From contig SHNE01000044.1 of assembly GCA_004295015.1 (NCBI GenBank), forward strand, positions 190,246 through 254,245: 64,000 nt of DNA, written 5' to 3'. The notes beneath the pieces were generated by a model. That model was not told where the DNA came from. It saw only the letters and a list, made by a program, of their open reading frames with translations, and made no database searches. Origin of the DNA: Bacteroidota bacterium. GTDB taxonomy: Bacteria; Bacteroidota; Bacteroidia; AKYH767-A; 2013-40CM-41-45. A program made the translations under genes and the position numbers. Positions 8,272-17,773 of the stretch are shown in pieces. Numbering within the stretch: position 1 is the stretch's first letter; each line of letters opens with the position of its first letter.

Positions 8272-9438
8272 TTATTCACTCTTCTTTGCAAAGAGTAGGG
8301 AGAGCACAAAAAAGGTTTTTACCAGCTGGTAACCAATCCAGCTTAATAATTTATCAAAGATACCGAAGCGTTTTCTGAAACTTTCTTCAGTTAGCAAGCG
8401 GCAATCTTTTTCGAAAATAACATTTAATTTTTGATTCACGATCCCGGAGAAATCAGCGTCATTGATGTCAAGGTTTAGTTCGATATTGCTGTAGGTACTA
8501 AGGTTGTTTAAATCATAGGAACCGATACTTACAAATTCGTCATCGCAAAGAAGAACCTTTCCGTGAACATTAGAAGGCAGGTATTCATAGATGCGGATAT
8601 GGTGTCTCAGAAGCCAGGAGTAAAGGTATCTTCTTGCCAGCTGAACCAGCTTCACGTCTGAGGCATCAGAAACCAGAATGCGAATATCAACACCTCTCTC
8701 ACTTGCCTGAGCAAGTATCCGTCTCATTCGTCCACCGGGCAAAAAGTAGCCTCCTACGATAGTTATGCTTTTTTTACTGGAACCTATTACCTTTCTATAG
8801 GTCAAAGCAATTTCATTTTTCCTATTGATGTAGTCATTTTGACTTGCTTTCACGCGTACTTCCGGTGAAGGATTTTGGGAGGTCACGATACCTTCGCGCA
8901 GCTTTTTCGGGAAGGACCTGAAACTGGTTTTCATCCACCGTTTTCTGCAGATCAACAAAAGCCTTCTCGCTACGTCTCCCTTAACCTGGACTGCAAAATC
9001 AAGCCAGGCCGGTGAGCCGGGTTGATTTGTGTATTTATTACTTATGTTAAAGCCACCGACCATGGCAAGCTCGCCATCTGCTACAATAATTTTTTGGTGC
9101 AACCTTCGGCCTATGTGAAAGGAACCGCTCGAGTAAAACTTACCAAAACGGCGAAAGTGTATGCCGGCATCAATAAGTTCTTTTCGCAACAGATTATTGA
9201 AATTCTGACTGCCATAAGCATCGACCAAAACGTAGATTTTTATTTCCCCGGATTTAGCCGCTTCCTTAAGCGCCTTGACAATTCGGAGTCCGGTTTCATC
9301 TGATTCGAAGATATATGTCTGAATATGGATTTCCCGGACTGCCCCCAGGATAATTGCTTCCTGTTTCCTGATGAATTCCTCACCGGAGTCGACGAGTTCT
9401 ACCAAATTTCGCTTCGAAAAGTGTTCTGTTGAAGTCAT
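8272..9438 (-). CDS. Phospholipase D-family protein, cardiolipin-synthase-like
   Basis: A 388-residue protein with two HKD catalytic motifs: HQKIIVAD (His114, Lys116, Asp121) followed by GGFNIS, and HGKVLLCD (His292, Lys294, Asp299) followed by GSYDLNN. Two complete HKD motifs in one chain are the hallmark of bacterial ClsB/ClsC-type cardiolipin synthases, which move a phosphatidyl group between phospholipids. No N-terminal transmembrane pair of the ClsA type is present; a hydrophobic C-terminal segment (LVKTFFVLSLLFA) could anchor it to the inner membrane. Another PLD-family phospholipid hydrolase or transferase remains possible. Confidence 0.85.
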   Translation of the reverse strand: MTSTEHFSKRNLVELVDSGEEFIRKQEAIILGAVREIHIQTYIFESDETGLRIVKALKEAAKSGEIKIYVLVDAYGSQNFNNLLRKELIDAGIHFRRFGKFYSSGSFHIGRRLHQKIIVADGELAMVGGFNISNKYTNQPGSPAWLDFAVQVKGDVARRLLLICRKRWMKTSFRSFPKKLREGIVTSQNPSPEVRVKASQNDYINRKNEIALTYRKVIGSSKKSITIVGGYFLPGGRMRRILAQASERGVDIRILVSDASDVKLVQLARRYLYSWLLRHHIRIYEYLPSNVHGKVLLCDDEFVSIGSYDLNNLSTYSNIELNLDINDADFSGIVNQKLNVIFEKDCRLLTEESFRKRFGIFDKLLSWIGYQLVKTFFVLSLLFAKKSE

Positions 9439-9556
9439 AATATGAGGGCTGAATTATGAACTAATTTCAGGTTTTATGACCTGAAACGTCAATGACCCTG
9501 TCATAGATTTGGTAATATCGGGAAGTTGAGCATATAATTTTCAACCTACGAAGAAA

Positions 9557-9586
9557 TTTGCAAACTTCAAAAAAATACTACCTTTG
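9557..9586 (+). promoter_or_regulatory. Bacteroidota-type promoter of the DUF1844 gene
   Basis: TTTG at 9557-9560 and TACCTTTG at 9579-9586, 18 bases apart, match the TTTG-N19-TAnnTTTG consensus of the Bacteroidota primary sigma factor. Transcription should begin near 9590-9593. This places the in-frame TTG at 9584 inside the promoter and favours the ATG at 9608 as the start of the gene. Confidence 0.75.
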
Positions 9587-9607
9587 TTAGGTAAGTATTA
9601 TACTATT

Positions 9608-9877
9608 ATGGAAAATAACGATCAGCTGTTTATCCAATTGATGTACATTTTTCATTCTTCCGCAATGGTAGCTTTGGGTAAATTGAAAAACCCGGCTACG
9701 GACAAGATTGAACGTGACCTGGAACAGGCTAAGCAATCCATCGATATCCTGGAGATGTTGAAGGAAAAAACGAAGGGGAACCTGAGCCCGGAAATGTCGG
9801 GTGTATTGGATAAATTTTTAACAGAACTCAGGCTGAATTTTGTAGACGAAAAAAATAAGGACTTGATTGGTTCTTAA
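9608..9877 (+). CDS. DUF1844 domain protein
   Basis: A small soluble protein of 89 residues when started at the ATG at 9608. The upstream in-frame TTG at 9584 is part of the -7 promoter box and is rejected. It matches DUF1844: an N-terminal FIQLMYIFHSSAMVALGKL helix, then AKQSIDILEMLKEKTKGNL and a C-terminal LTELRLNFVDE helix. The function of the family is unknown. It stands alone, with a weak hairpin downstream. Confidence 0.85.
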   Translation: MENNDQLFIQLMYIFHSSAMVALGKLKNPATDKIERDLEQAKQSIDILEMLKEKTKGNLSPEMSGVLDKFLTELRLNFVDEKNKDLIGS

Positions 9878-9931
9878 TGCAGTAAATTGACGCTTTGAAC
9901 ATATAAGAACAGAAGGCATAAACATTAAATT

Positions 9932-9957
9932 AAAATCAGATCTTGTGATTGATTTTT
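9932..9957 (+). terminator. Weak possible terminator after the DUF1844 gene
   Basis: A 7-bp A/T-rich stem, AAAATCA (9932-9938) with TGATTTT (9950-9956), has an 11-base loop and runs into a short T tract. Low GC makes it weak. The rest of the space up to 10082 shows nothing else recognisable. Confidence 0.35.
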
Positions 9958-10082
9958 ATGACATTTACCAAATCATTGGAGATCTTCAATCCATTTATTT
10001 CCATGTTTTGATTTATCTCATTTTAATTTTAAGCTTCTTCAAATTCCGTTTACAGTAATAAATTCATTACAATAAATTGCCT

Positions 10083-11012
10083 ATGGATTCCCAAGAAAAC
10101 AATAAAAACGAATACCAGGAGCAGGGTCCGAAAAAGGGTATCGTAATCATTGTAATTACCATTTTACTTGGAACGAACGCATTGCTGTTATGGCAGTTTT
10201 TTGATAAGAAAAATAGTCTTGATCTTGCCAACCAGACCATCGTCACTACCACTGCAGAGAAAGATGCATTGCAAGCTCAATTAAACAAAGTAAAAGCAGA
10301 ATTTGAAAAGGCAAAATCGGAAAATTCTGTCATGCAGGAAGAGTTAACCGAGAAGGATGAGGCGATCAAGGCCAAAGTAGCCGAGATTCAAAGACTCATT
10401 TCCTTAGGAGGCCCGGCACAAATTGCGCGCGCAAAAGCAGAATTAGCCAAGCTCAATGAAATGAATCAGGTGTACATGGCTCAAATTGATTCGCTCAATG
10501 TAATTACTGCACAATTGCAGGCACAAAATATCGATCTGGCTTCTAACCTTAATCAGGAAAAATCTAAGAATGAAAATCTGTCTGCCGAGAACGTAAGGCT
10601 TTCTTCTAAAGTAGCGGCAGGTTCAATTCTGAAGGCTCAAAATATTTTGACAGAAGGACTTCGCTATAAGTCCAATGGAAAGGAATTTCAAACCAGTCGT
10701 GCCAAACAAGTACAGAAGATCAGAACCAAATTTACGCTTGCAGAAAACAAAGTGATCGACAAAGGTCCTATTGAAATATACCTGCGAGTGTTCGGTCCTG
10801 ACGGAGTCGTGATGTCTTCTAAACAAGAAACTTTTAAAGCACAAGGTCAGGATTTGGTATTCACTGTAAAGCAAATCGTTGATTATACTAACAGCGACAT
10901 GCCTGTAGAAGTCTTTTGGGCAAAGGGTACCGAATTTGTTAAGGGTGTTTATAAAGTTGAAATATATCACAGCGGCTTCCTGATTGGGAACACCCGGATA
11001 GATTTAAATTAA
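10083..11012 (+). CDS. Inner-membrane anchored coiled-coil protein of unknown function
   Basis: A 309-residue protein if started at the ATG at 10083; an in-frame TTG lies six bases earlier. A short charged N-terminus is followed by one transmembrane helix at about residues 19-40 (GIVIIVITILLGTNALLLW). A long coiled coil runs to about residue 180 (EKDALQAQLNKV, ELTEKDEAIKAKV, NLNQEKSKNENL). The compact C-terminal domain of about 120 residues looks beta-rich (GPIEIYLRVFGPDGVVM, VEVFWAKGT, YKVEIYHSGFLIG). The layout is that of a membrane-tethered periplasmic protein. I do not recognise the family. It is convergent with the next gene. Confidence 0.75.
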   Translation: MDSQENNKNEYQEQGPKKGIVIIVITILLGTNALLLWQFFDKKNSLDLANQTIVTTTAEKDALQAQLNKVKAEFEKAKSENSVMQEELTEKDEAIKAKVAEIQRLISLGGPAQIARAKAELAKLNEMNQVYMAQIDSLNVITAQLQAQNIDLASNLNQEKSKNENLSAENVRLSSKVAAGSILKAQNILTEGLRYKSNGKEFQTSRAKQVQKIRTKFTLAENKVIDKGPIEIYLRVFGPDGVVMSSKQETFKAQGQDLVFTVKQIVDYTNSDMPVEVFWAKGTEFVKGVYKVEIYHSGFLIGNTRIDLN

Positions 11013-11037
11013 TCCCTGAATCTGAAATTTATTTATT

Positions 11038-14000
11038 CTAGAAAAAGGCCCGCACCTGTACTCCTCCTGTGTGGATGGTTTTGGAATCTTTCAATTTTCT
11101 TCCATCATAATTCAGACTCATTTGCACCGAGTTGCTTATGTTCCTTTGAATAGAAAGATTCCAGGTGATGTTCTTCCCATTTTTTAATCCGTCTAATAAT
11201 TCATAGGATAGATAACTGTTGTCATCTGCATTGTATTTAATGTTGATGAGGTTTATTTTTGCTACCATACTTCCGGTATTCACTGTAGTGTATTTCAGTT
11301 CCAGACTAAATTTATCACTCAGTGCTTTTTCATCAAGTAAACCCAGTGTATTTCTTTTGCTCAAATATTTGTAAGATGCAGTGGCCCTGAAAACATTTCC
11401 CGGCTGATAACTGAATTTAGGTTCTATGGATTCTGAAAGTATTCTATAGTCCCTGCCTGTTAAAAACTCTGAATTGCTTTTTTTATCGGATTGTTCCAGG
11501 CTTAAAGTCACTAAGTAACTCCTGTTTAGATTCCACCGCAGATTGAGCCCTTGCGATGTGAGCACCCTTGATTCAAAACCATTGCTTAGGATTGATTTAT
11601 TCCTGTTTTGTTGAATGCTTATATCCGCTCCGTAAACAGGATTGGTTCGGTTGAAATAGAGAGTGTTTCTAATGCTTGAATTTGCTGAAACAAGTAAGCT
11701 GTCATCGATATCACGACTGAAAGGATTGAGAGATGATAAAAGAGATTCATCTTTGGTTTTTTTATCCAGTCGAATTAATAACTGATTCGAGAACCTGTGT
11801 AATAAAGGCTGAGTGCCTTGATAAGACGATGTAGAACCGGCAGGACTTAAAGTCAATATTTCGGAGAATTGATTGCTCCTGGTCGTAATGAATTCGTTGG
11901 TTGGAATAAAAACTCTGATGTACTCAGCCTGGTCAGCGAAAGCAGCTACGGCAAATTCATCCAGGTCTTTTACGCCATTATTATTGTAGTCCCCCAAATA
12001 ACCATACACTCCCTGTCCGGCCGGAACCTGCAGGTAAAAATATTCTTGCTTTCTCTCCTGTCCTGAACCTACTTCATAATATGTATTTGCCACAACAATT
12101 CCCTTCCATAAACTTATACTGTGATCCAATCTGTTGAGAAGATTTTTTGAAGGTTCCTGATTGCTGTACAAGGTGTCTGAGATGGAAAGCACACGGTAAG
12201 TGGTTGTGGTTCTTAAAGTATGTTTTGGATTGGAGCTTAAATCAGTTCTCAAAGTGGTCTCATCAACACGGGTTGAGTTTTCAAAGGCACCCGAATAAGG
12301 AACGTAGTCGTATCGTTGTTTGTAACTGAGCGTTGCCTTTCTCTTTGCAGAATCAGCAGTAGAGACGTAGCTTTCCCATTCTTGGAACCCCAAACTGTTA
12401 GCAAAAAGTGAATCGCTTACAAGATTGATAAACCGATTTTGTTCAGCCGATTCTTTTAGTCCCAATACAAGCCGCCAAATGGGTCTTGAAATTTCTGCAT
12501 TGTGACGAAGAAAATTTGTTCGACTTGTCAGGCCTTTAGTAGTTAAATAGCTTCCATCGGCATTGACTCTGAATTTGTTTAGTGTTAAAGATGTCGATGC
12601 AGCATTCATGAGCCCCTTATAATTTTCGCCTTTGAGGTAAGTTTTTATCTGATAAGAAAATATACCCAGACTTATCTTGCTCAGACTTGTTTGAAAACTA
12701 CCTGAATATTCATCATTCTGGATTGTGCCCGTTCCAAGATTCCAGTCACGATCAAATTCTACGGTCCTGTATCGTTCAACAGGTTTAAAATATTTTCCTG
12801 CGTATTCACCGGTAAGTACGCTTGCTAGTTTCCAGCCTCGAAGCGTATCTTCACTAAGGTTCAAATTGTTTGTATAGGCCAGGCGGCTAGCATAGCCCAC
12901 ATCATCTTTCTTGTCTTTGGTTGAGAATAAATTTATGTCATTATTACTGGCTGCGGTTTCTATGCTCAGCTTATTTTTTTTGTTAAACTGATAATCTGCT
13001 CCAAGGGTAAACAACTGTTGTTTTTTCGGGGTGACGATAATTGCGAATGGGGTATAATTTCCCTGGCGGATACCAGCCGCAGGCGCCACCCATTTATACA
13101 CTCTGCCGTTGGCAGAACTCAGATCAAGAATATAATCGCCATTCCCAAATCCTACATCGGTAAAAGTTACCTGCCACTTTGCTGAATCAGAATTAGTAGA
13201 GTAGATGTAGTATGAATATTGAATTGTGTTTAGAATTGTATCCCTTTGTGCATACAGAACTACGTCAGGATTGAAGGCAACAGAATCGGCAGTTGGGAAA
13301 AAGGCGTTCCCAATATCATCTCCAATGTCGCTTAGAAATGCTTTTCGGGTACTGTCGAGATCGATGAGTAGTGGTTGGTTTTTTGCATCCTGCTCAGAGT
13401 AAAGATTAAACTTAATTTTTAGTTTTCTGCTTTCATATTCCTGATTGAAGTAGAGTAGGGAGCGGGAATAATTTTTATCTGAATATTCAAACTCTGCCAC
13501 CACACGCGAATCTTTGGTAATCATCCTTTGTGCAGTGAACCTTATTTCCGCGACATTGTAATCAATCACATAGTCATTCTCTGCTCCACGAACCAATAGC
13601 CGCCCGTCGAGATATACCTTCTCTGTTCCTGCGAGAATGATTATGAATGATTCTCCGTTTGACCCTTTCAATCGATAGGGCCCTTGATTACCTTCAACTG
13701 TAAGTATGGTATTCTTCGCAAACTTTCCTTTTGAAACCGCGAAACTCACCCCGCTTCTCAACTCTCTCTTTTGTTGAACGGTATCCTTGCCACTTACATC
13801 AAAAGAAGTAGTGAAATACCCACCCTGAGCTTTCTTGTAAAAGTTCATAAAGTAGCTGTCCGGTCTCCTTAACTCAAAGTCACCTGCAATGAGTTTATTT
13901 CGCTCATCGGAAAGTTGAATAAATACTTTGTCAAAATCTTGTAGCTGTTGTGTATTTCCTTCCGGTTGTATAGGGATATTTTCATCGGTAATGGCGGCAA

Positions 14001-14514
14001 GGATCTCAACATTCTCACTTAATTTACCGGAGAGTTGCAGATTGAGACTTGAGTTCACAAAGACATCCTGATTATTTCCAAATGTTATTCCTCTCGAAAT
14101 ACTTCCCGATCTGTTAAGTCCGGGCATTTTGAATAATTCAGCTTGAGATTTAGTGGGATTATACAGGAAGGGATTTCTTGCTTCTCCTTTCGAAAGCAAG
14201 CTTGCATCTTTGTGCTGGAAGGTTTCTCCGAGTAAAAATGAGAATACTCTGTAATTGACTTTGATACTATCAGTTTGAGGTTTTTCTTTCCAGATAAGTA
14301 AACCTTTTACTTCATCCAGTGAATAAGAGCTATCGTCTATCAGCTTACCGTCCGCATTGACCATGTAGAAACTGCCGGGCACCAAGCTTAGTGTATCCAG
14401 AGAAATGCTATCCTGACTTACTTGGATATATTTGCTTCGGAGATTGCTCAGACTTTGTGCAAACACTGAATCTAAGGACAAAAGCAGAATGAAAAGGAGA
14501 AATAACTTCCGCAT
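11038..14514 (-). CDS. Very large predicted outer-membrane beta-barrel protein
   Basis: A protein of about 1158 residues. I choose the ATG at 14514 (MRKLFLLFILLLSLDSVFAQ, a classic signal peptide) over an in-frame TTG four codons upstream. After a short N-terminal domain containing GSFYMVNADGKLI, almost the whole protein is made of strand-like segments of alternating hydrophobic and polar residues. Aromatic residues sit at strand ends (for example SGSISRGITFGNNQDVFVNSSL and LQLSGKLSENVEILAAI), and the chain ends in VQVRAFF with a C-terminal Phe. This suggests a large outer-membrane barrel. I know no function. It lacks a TonB plug and a T9SS sorting domain, and it is far shorter than SprA/Sov. 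Confidence 0.75.
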   Translation of the reverse strand: MRKLFLLFILLLSLDSVFAQSLSNLRSKYIQVSQDSISLDTLSLVPGSFYMVNADGKLIDDSSYSLDEVKGLLIWKEKPQTDSIKVNYRVFSFLLGETFQHKDASLLSKGEARNPFLYNPTKSQAELFKMPGLNRSGSISRGITFGNNQDVFVNSSLNLQLSGKLSENVEILAAITDENIPIQPEGNTQQLQDFDKVFIQLSDERNKLIAGDFELRRPDSYFMNFYKKAQGGYFTTSFDVSGKDTVQQKRELRSGVSFAVSKGKFAKNTILTVEGNQGPYRLKGSNGESFIIILAGTEKVYLDGRLLVRGAENDYVIDYNVAEIRFTAQRMITKDSRVVAEFEYSDKNYSRSLLYFNQEYESRKLKIKFNLYSEQDAKNQPLLIDLDSTRKAFLSDIGDDIGNAFFPTADSVAFNPDVVLYAQRDTILNTIQYSYYIYSTNSDSAKWQVTFTDVGFGNGDYILDLSSANGRVYKWVAPAAGIRQGNYTPFAIIVTPKKQQLFTLGADYQFNKKNKLSIETAASNNDINLFSTKDKKDDVGYASRLAYTNNLNLSEDTLRGWKLASVLTGEYAGKYFKPVERYRTVEFDRDWNLGTGTIQNDEYSGSFQTSLSKISLGIFSYQIKTYLKGENYKGLMNAASTSLTLNKFRVNADGSYLTTKGLTSRTNFLRHNAEISRPIWRLVLGLKESAEQNRFINLVSDSLFANSLGFQEWESYVSTADSAKRKATLSYKQRYDYVPYSGAFENSTRVDETTLRTDLSSNPKHTLRTTTTYRVLSISDTLYSNQEPSKNLLNRLDHSISLWKGIVVANTYYEVGSGQERKQEYFYLQVPAGQGVYGYLGDYNNNGVKDLDEFAVAAFADQAEYIRVFIPTNEFITTRSNQFSEILTLSPAGSTSSYQGTQPLLHRFSNQLLIRLDKKTKDESLLSSLNPFSRDIDDSLLVSANSSIRNTLYFNRTNPVYGADISIQQNRNKSILSNGFESRVLTSQGLNLRWNLNRSYLVTLSLEQSDKKSNSEFLTGRDYRILSESIEPKFSYQPGNVFRATASYKYLSKRNTLGLLDEKALSDKFSLELKYTTVNTGSMVAKINLINIKYNADDNSYLSYELLDGLKNGKNITWNLSIQRNISNSVQMSLNYDGRKLKDSKTIHTGGVQVRAFF

Positions 14515-14665
14515 AGCGGGTAACAAGCTGGTTAGAGTGGTAAATGTACAGGATTCAGCCCGTGCCTGTCAGCTGAGAGTTTCAAGATATTAACGAAAAC
14601 CCTGAAATTCTATTCTATAGCTATATTTTGAGGGGAATTAGTAATTTTATCCTGAATATGATATT

Positions 14666-15433
14666 ATGAAAAGAATCATCTCCTATAACGTAAATGGAAT
14701 CCGTGCTGCTCTGACCAAAGGCTTTGATACATGGATGGATGAAACCAAGGCAGACATAATTTGTCTTCAGGAAATCAAAGCGAATCCCGATCAAGTGGAT
14801 TTATCCGTTTTTGAAAAGCGAGGCTATCATCACTTTTGGTATCCGGCCAGGAAGAAAGGATACAGCGGGGTAGCCATTCTTTCAAAGGAAAAACCTGATA
14901 ATATTGTCTATGGATCGGGCATCAAGGAGTCAGATGATGAAGGCAGGGTTATCAGAGCTGATTATGGGGATGTATCAGTATTGAGTATTTATGCTCCGTC
15001 CGGTTCGAGTGGCGATGAGCGGCAGGATTTTAAAATGTTGTGGCTTGCATCTTTTCAGAAATATTTGAACAAGCTTAAAAAAGAAAGACCTAATCTGATT
15101 TTAGCCGGAGATTTTAACATCTGCCACAAAGCGATCGACATACACAATCCTGTGAGCAATGCAAATTCTTCCGGTTTCCTTCCTGAAGAAAGAGCATGGA
15201 TGGATCAGTTTCTTGACCAAGGCTACGTCGACTCCTTCCGTCACTTCAACAAAGAACCGCATCAATATACCTGGTGGAGTTTCCGCGCCAATTCAAGAAA
15301 TAAAAATTTGGGTTGGCGTATAGATTATCAATTTGCCACATCATCTCTCGAAAAACAATTGAAGCGTTCTGTATTGCTGCCAGAAGCAAGGCACAGTGAT
15401 CATTGTCCGGTGCTATTGGAATTGAAACTGTAG
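14666..15433 (+). CDS. xth: Exodeoxyribonuclease III (AP endonuclease family)
   Basis: A 255-residue enzyme of base excision repair that cuts 5' to abasic sites and digests duplex DNA from 3' ends. The endonuclease/exonuclease/phosphatase fold motifs are all present: SYNVNGIRAA at the N-terminus, LQEIK with the metal-binding Glu36, GYSGVAILSK, YAPSG, AGDFNICH (catalytic Asp and Asn), the GWRIDYQFA stretch, and ARHSDHCPV with the catalytic His near the C-terminus. Length is normal. It is divergent from the large outer-membrane protein. Confidence 0.95.
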   Translation: MKRIISYNVNGIRAALTKGFDTWMDETKADIICLQEIKANPDQVDLSVFEKRGYHHFWYPARKKGYSGVAILSKEKPDNIVYGSGIKESDDEGRVIRADYGDVSVLSIYAPSGSSGDERQDFKMLWLASFQKYLNKLKKERPNLILAGDFNICHKAIDIHNPVSNANSSGFLPEERAWMDQFLDQGYVDSFRHFNKEPHQYTWWSFRANSRNKNLGWRIDYQFATSSLEKQLKRSVLLPEARHSDHCPVLLELKL

Positions 15434-15678
15434 CAAAGATTGATCTTAGAAATACAGTTTACAGAAAAATATTTTGATGACTGATGTTTAGGTTGAAAGT
15501 ACTGCTTCTTATTATTTGATATTCATTATTGTGTCCATTTTTTTTTATCTTCATAAAGATTTCTATCACTTCACTCTCTAAAGCAGTAAATTCTTGTACT
15601 TATCGAGGAAAAAGGAGTGATTAAGTATTAACTCGAATCCAAATAGGGTAGTATAAATTTTATTTATTATTAATTACA

Positions 15679-16986
15679 ATGAAATTTGTTGTCAGTTTTC
15701 TACTTTATGTATTTATTCAATCGGTGGCCTTGGGTCAGCAATGGTCTCGAGTAGACTCTGGAACCAATGATCTTGTTTCATGTTTGGCTGTTTATAATGG
15801 TGAGCTTTATGCTGGTGGATATTTTAGTATCGCCGGTGGTGATACAGTTAATTCAATCGCAAAATGGGATGGAAATTCATGGACGACACTAGATGGAGGA
15901 ATGGGCCCAAGTGGAGGAATTGTTTTTGCACTCGCAGAATATAACGGAGATCTTTATGCTGGAGGTAGTTTTATATTGGCTGGTGGAAATAGTGTTGGAA
16001 ACGTTGCCAAATGGGATGGTAGTTCATGGTCTGCCGTCGGTACTGGAATGAACGCCCAAGTATTTACCTTAGCGGTTTATGACAATGATTTATATGCAGG
16101 AGGGAATTTTGTCGTCGCAAATGGAAATTCAGCAAGTAAAATAGCAAAATGGAATGGATCAGTATGGACAAGTGTAGGAACAGGAATGAACCCTAATCCG
16201 GATAATGTTTTAGGGTTAGCTGTTCATAATGGTGATCTTTATGCTTGTGGAGGCTTTGAATATGCCGGATCATTACACGTAAATAGAATTGCAAGATGGG
16301 ACGGTCTGGTATGGTCAGATGTAGGAGGTGGGGCTGACAATGTTGTCCAAGCTTTAATTGGATTTAATGGAGACCTTTATGCTGGAGGTGTTTTTAGCTC
16401 AGTAGGTGGGATCGTTTCTCCTTATATAGCCAAATGGAATGGATCAATTTGGAGTAAGGTTGGTTTTGGATTAAATGGAAGGGTTCGCACTCTAGCGGTT
16501 TATCACAATGAATTATATGCAGGAGGAGATTTTACATCTGCTGATGGAAATCCTGTCAACTACATAGCTAAGTGGAATGGCGTGTCTTGGTCTTCTGTTG
16601 GATTAGGTGTTGATAGTATGGTTCAAGCATTGACGGTTTCTAATCAAGAATTATTTGTTGGCGGCTTTTTTTTAAATGCTGGTGGAGTACCTGCAAATCA
16701 TATTGCCAAATGGGAAAATGTTGTTGGAGTCGAAACAGTTTCAAGATTTAATGATGTAAAATTATACCCAATTCCTGCGATCAAAATTCTTAGAATATCG
16801 AACCCAAGAATCATCCCTTTAGAATTGCAGTTATTTAACGATATTGGTGAACTTGTTACTTCGTCTAACACTTTAACGAACCGTTTTGAGTCAATCGATA
16901 TATCTTTTCTTACTCCTGGAGTTTATTTCGTCAAATTGATTTCCTCTGACCGATTTGAGTATAAAAAAATTGTCGTGGCGAATTAA
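15679..16986 (+). CDS. T9SS-sorted protein with seven blade-like YAGG repeats
   Basis: A 435-residue secreted protein. The signal peptide (FVVSFLLYVFIQSVALGQ) is followed by seven repeats of about 46-50 residues of the form V-x-x-L-x-x-Y-N-G-(D/E)-LYAGG-x-F-...-IAKW-(D/N)-G-x-x-W-x-x-VG. Seven such units are what a seven-bladed beta-propeller would need. Residues about 355-435 are a type A T9SS C-terminal sorting domain: VKLYPIPAIKILRI, FNDIGELV, ISFLTPGVYFVKL, and a short final strand. The motif LYPIPA departs slightly from the usual YPNPA. Substrate is unknown. No neighbour forms an operon with it, and about 245 gene-free bases flank each side. Confidence 0.85.
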   Translation: MKFVVSFLLYVFIQSVALGQQWSRVDSGTNDLVSCLAVYNGELYAGGYFSIAGGDTVNSIAKWDGNSWTTLDGGMGPSGGIVFALAEYNGDLYAGGSFILAGGNSVGNVAKWDGSSWSAVGTGMNAQVFTLAVYDNDLYAGGNFVVANGNSASKIAKWNGSVWTSVGTGMNPNPDNVLGLAVHNGDLYACGGFEYAGSLHVNRIARWDGLVWSDVGGGADNVVQALIGFNGDLYAGGVFSSVGGIVSPYIAKWNGSIWSKVGFGLNGRVRTLAVYHNELYAGGDFTSADGNPVNYIAKWNGVSWSSVGLGVDSMVQALTVSNQELFVGGFFLNAGGVPANHIAKWENVVGVETVSRFNDVKLYPIPAIKILRISNPRIIPLELQLFNDIGELVTSSNTLTNRFESIDISFLTPGVYFVKLISSDRFEYKKIVVAN

Positions 16987-17182
16987 ATTCCAATATTTCT
17001 TTACAATCGATTAGAACTAATTATCCGACTCATTTTATTGGTTTACTGCTTAAGCTTAAATCTGAAGTCGAAAGCTTATCAAGTGGTTTATTAGTATCCG
17101 TCCGACCAACAGCATATAGTGTAAGCTCCCCCATAATTCGGCCAATTAAAAGTAGGGAAATTTAAAACTTTGAGATCCTCCC

Positions 17183-17216
17183 AACAAAAAAGCCACACCC
17201 AAATGGATGCGGCTTT
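17183..17216 (-). terminator. Rho-independent terminator of the bamA-skp operon
   Basis: Read on the minus strand, AAAGCCGCATCC pairs with GGGTGTGGCTTT (two G-T wobbles) around a 4-base loop, and is followed by a run of six T. It ends 18 bases after the stop of the second skp gene. Confidence 0.8.
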
Positions 17217-17234
17217 CAATAAGTTCAAAAGTCT

Positions 17235-17747
17235 TTACTTTATTCCAAGTTTTACCTTAACCTGTGGCATGATATCGTCACTTTCCTGTGCATAAATGAC
17301 ACTGCCAAGGCTTGTGTCAAAAATGTACGAGTAGCTTTTTTCTTTCGCGATATCTTTGATAGCATCTTCAGCTTTTTTCAGAATCGGTCCGTACAGTTCT
17401 TCTTTTTTCTTTTGAATTGATTCCTGCGCGGTTTGTTGAAAATCCTGAATTCTGTTACCAAGGTCATTTAATTCTTTTTCCTTATAGGCTTTAATTGCGT
17501 CAGGCATAGTATCTGCTCCGTTTTGGTAGGATTGAAGTTTTGATTGATACTCGGCAGTCATTCCTTTTAACTGTGAATCCAATGACTCACCGTATTTGCG
17601 AAGCGTACTATCCGCTTGCTTCGTTTGTGGCATCAGTTGGATCAGTGCTCCTGAATCGATGTGACCCAATTTTAGAGTCTGAGAAATTGCAGGAAGGCTG
17701 CTTCCTATAAATACCACTGCTGCAAGCAGGAAAATTTTCTTGATCAT
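17235..17747 (-). CDS. Skp/OmpH-family periplasmic chaperone (second copy)
   Basis: A 170-residue protein with signal peptide MIKKIFLLAAVVFIGSSLPAISQ. It has the OmpH/Skp plan: a short strand (LKLGHIDSGALIQLMP), a long helical arm rich in Gln, Lys and Glu (SLDSQLKGMTAEYQSKLQSY to QESIQKKKEEL), and returning strands (YSYIFDTSLGSVIYA). Skp holds unfolded outer-membrane proteins in the periplasm and hands them to the BAM complex. It lies 26 bases downstream of the first copy, in the bamA operon. Confidence 0.9.
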   Translation of the reverse strand: MIKKIFLLAAVVFIGSSLPAISQTLKLGHIDSGALIQLMPQTKQADSTLRKYGESLDSQLKGMTAEYQSKLQSYQNGADTMPDAIKAYKEKELNDLGNRIQDFQQTAQESIQKKKEELYGPILKKAEDAIKDIAKEKSYSYIFDTSLGSVIYAQESDDIMPQVKVKLGIK

Positions 17748-17773
17748 GATAGGTAAAAGAGTTTTCGGTTTAA

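Noticed and set aside
9584..9607. TTG at 9584 as the start of the DUF1844 gene
   Set aside because: The TTG is part of the -7 box TACCTTTG, so it lies upstream of the transcript start; the ATG at 9608 fits the family.
11038..14514. SprA/Sov, the T9SS translocon
   Set aside because: The protein is about half the size of SprA and shows none of its characteristic segments.
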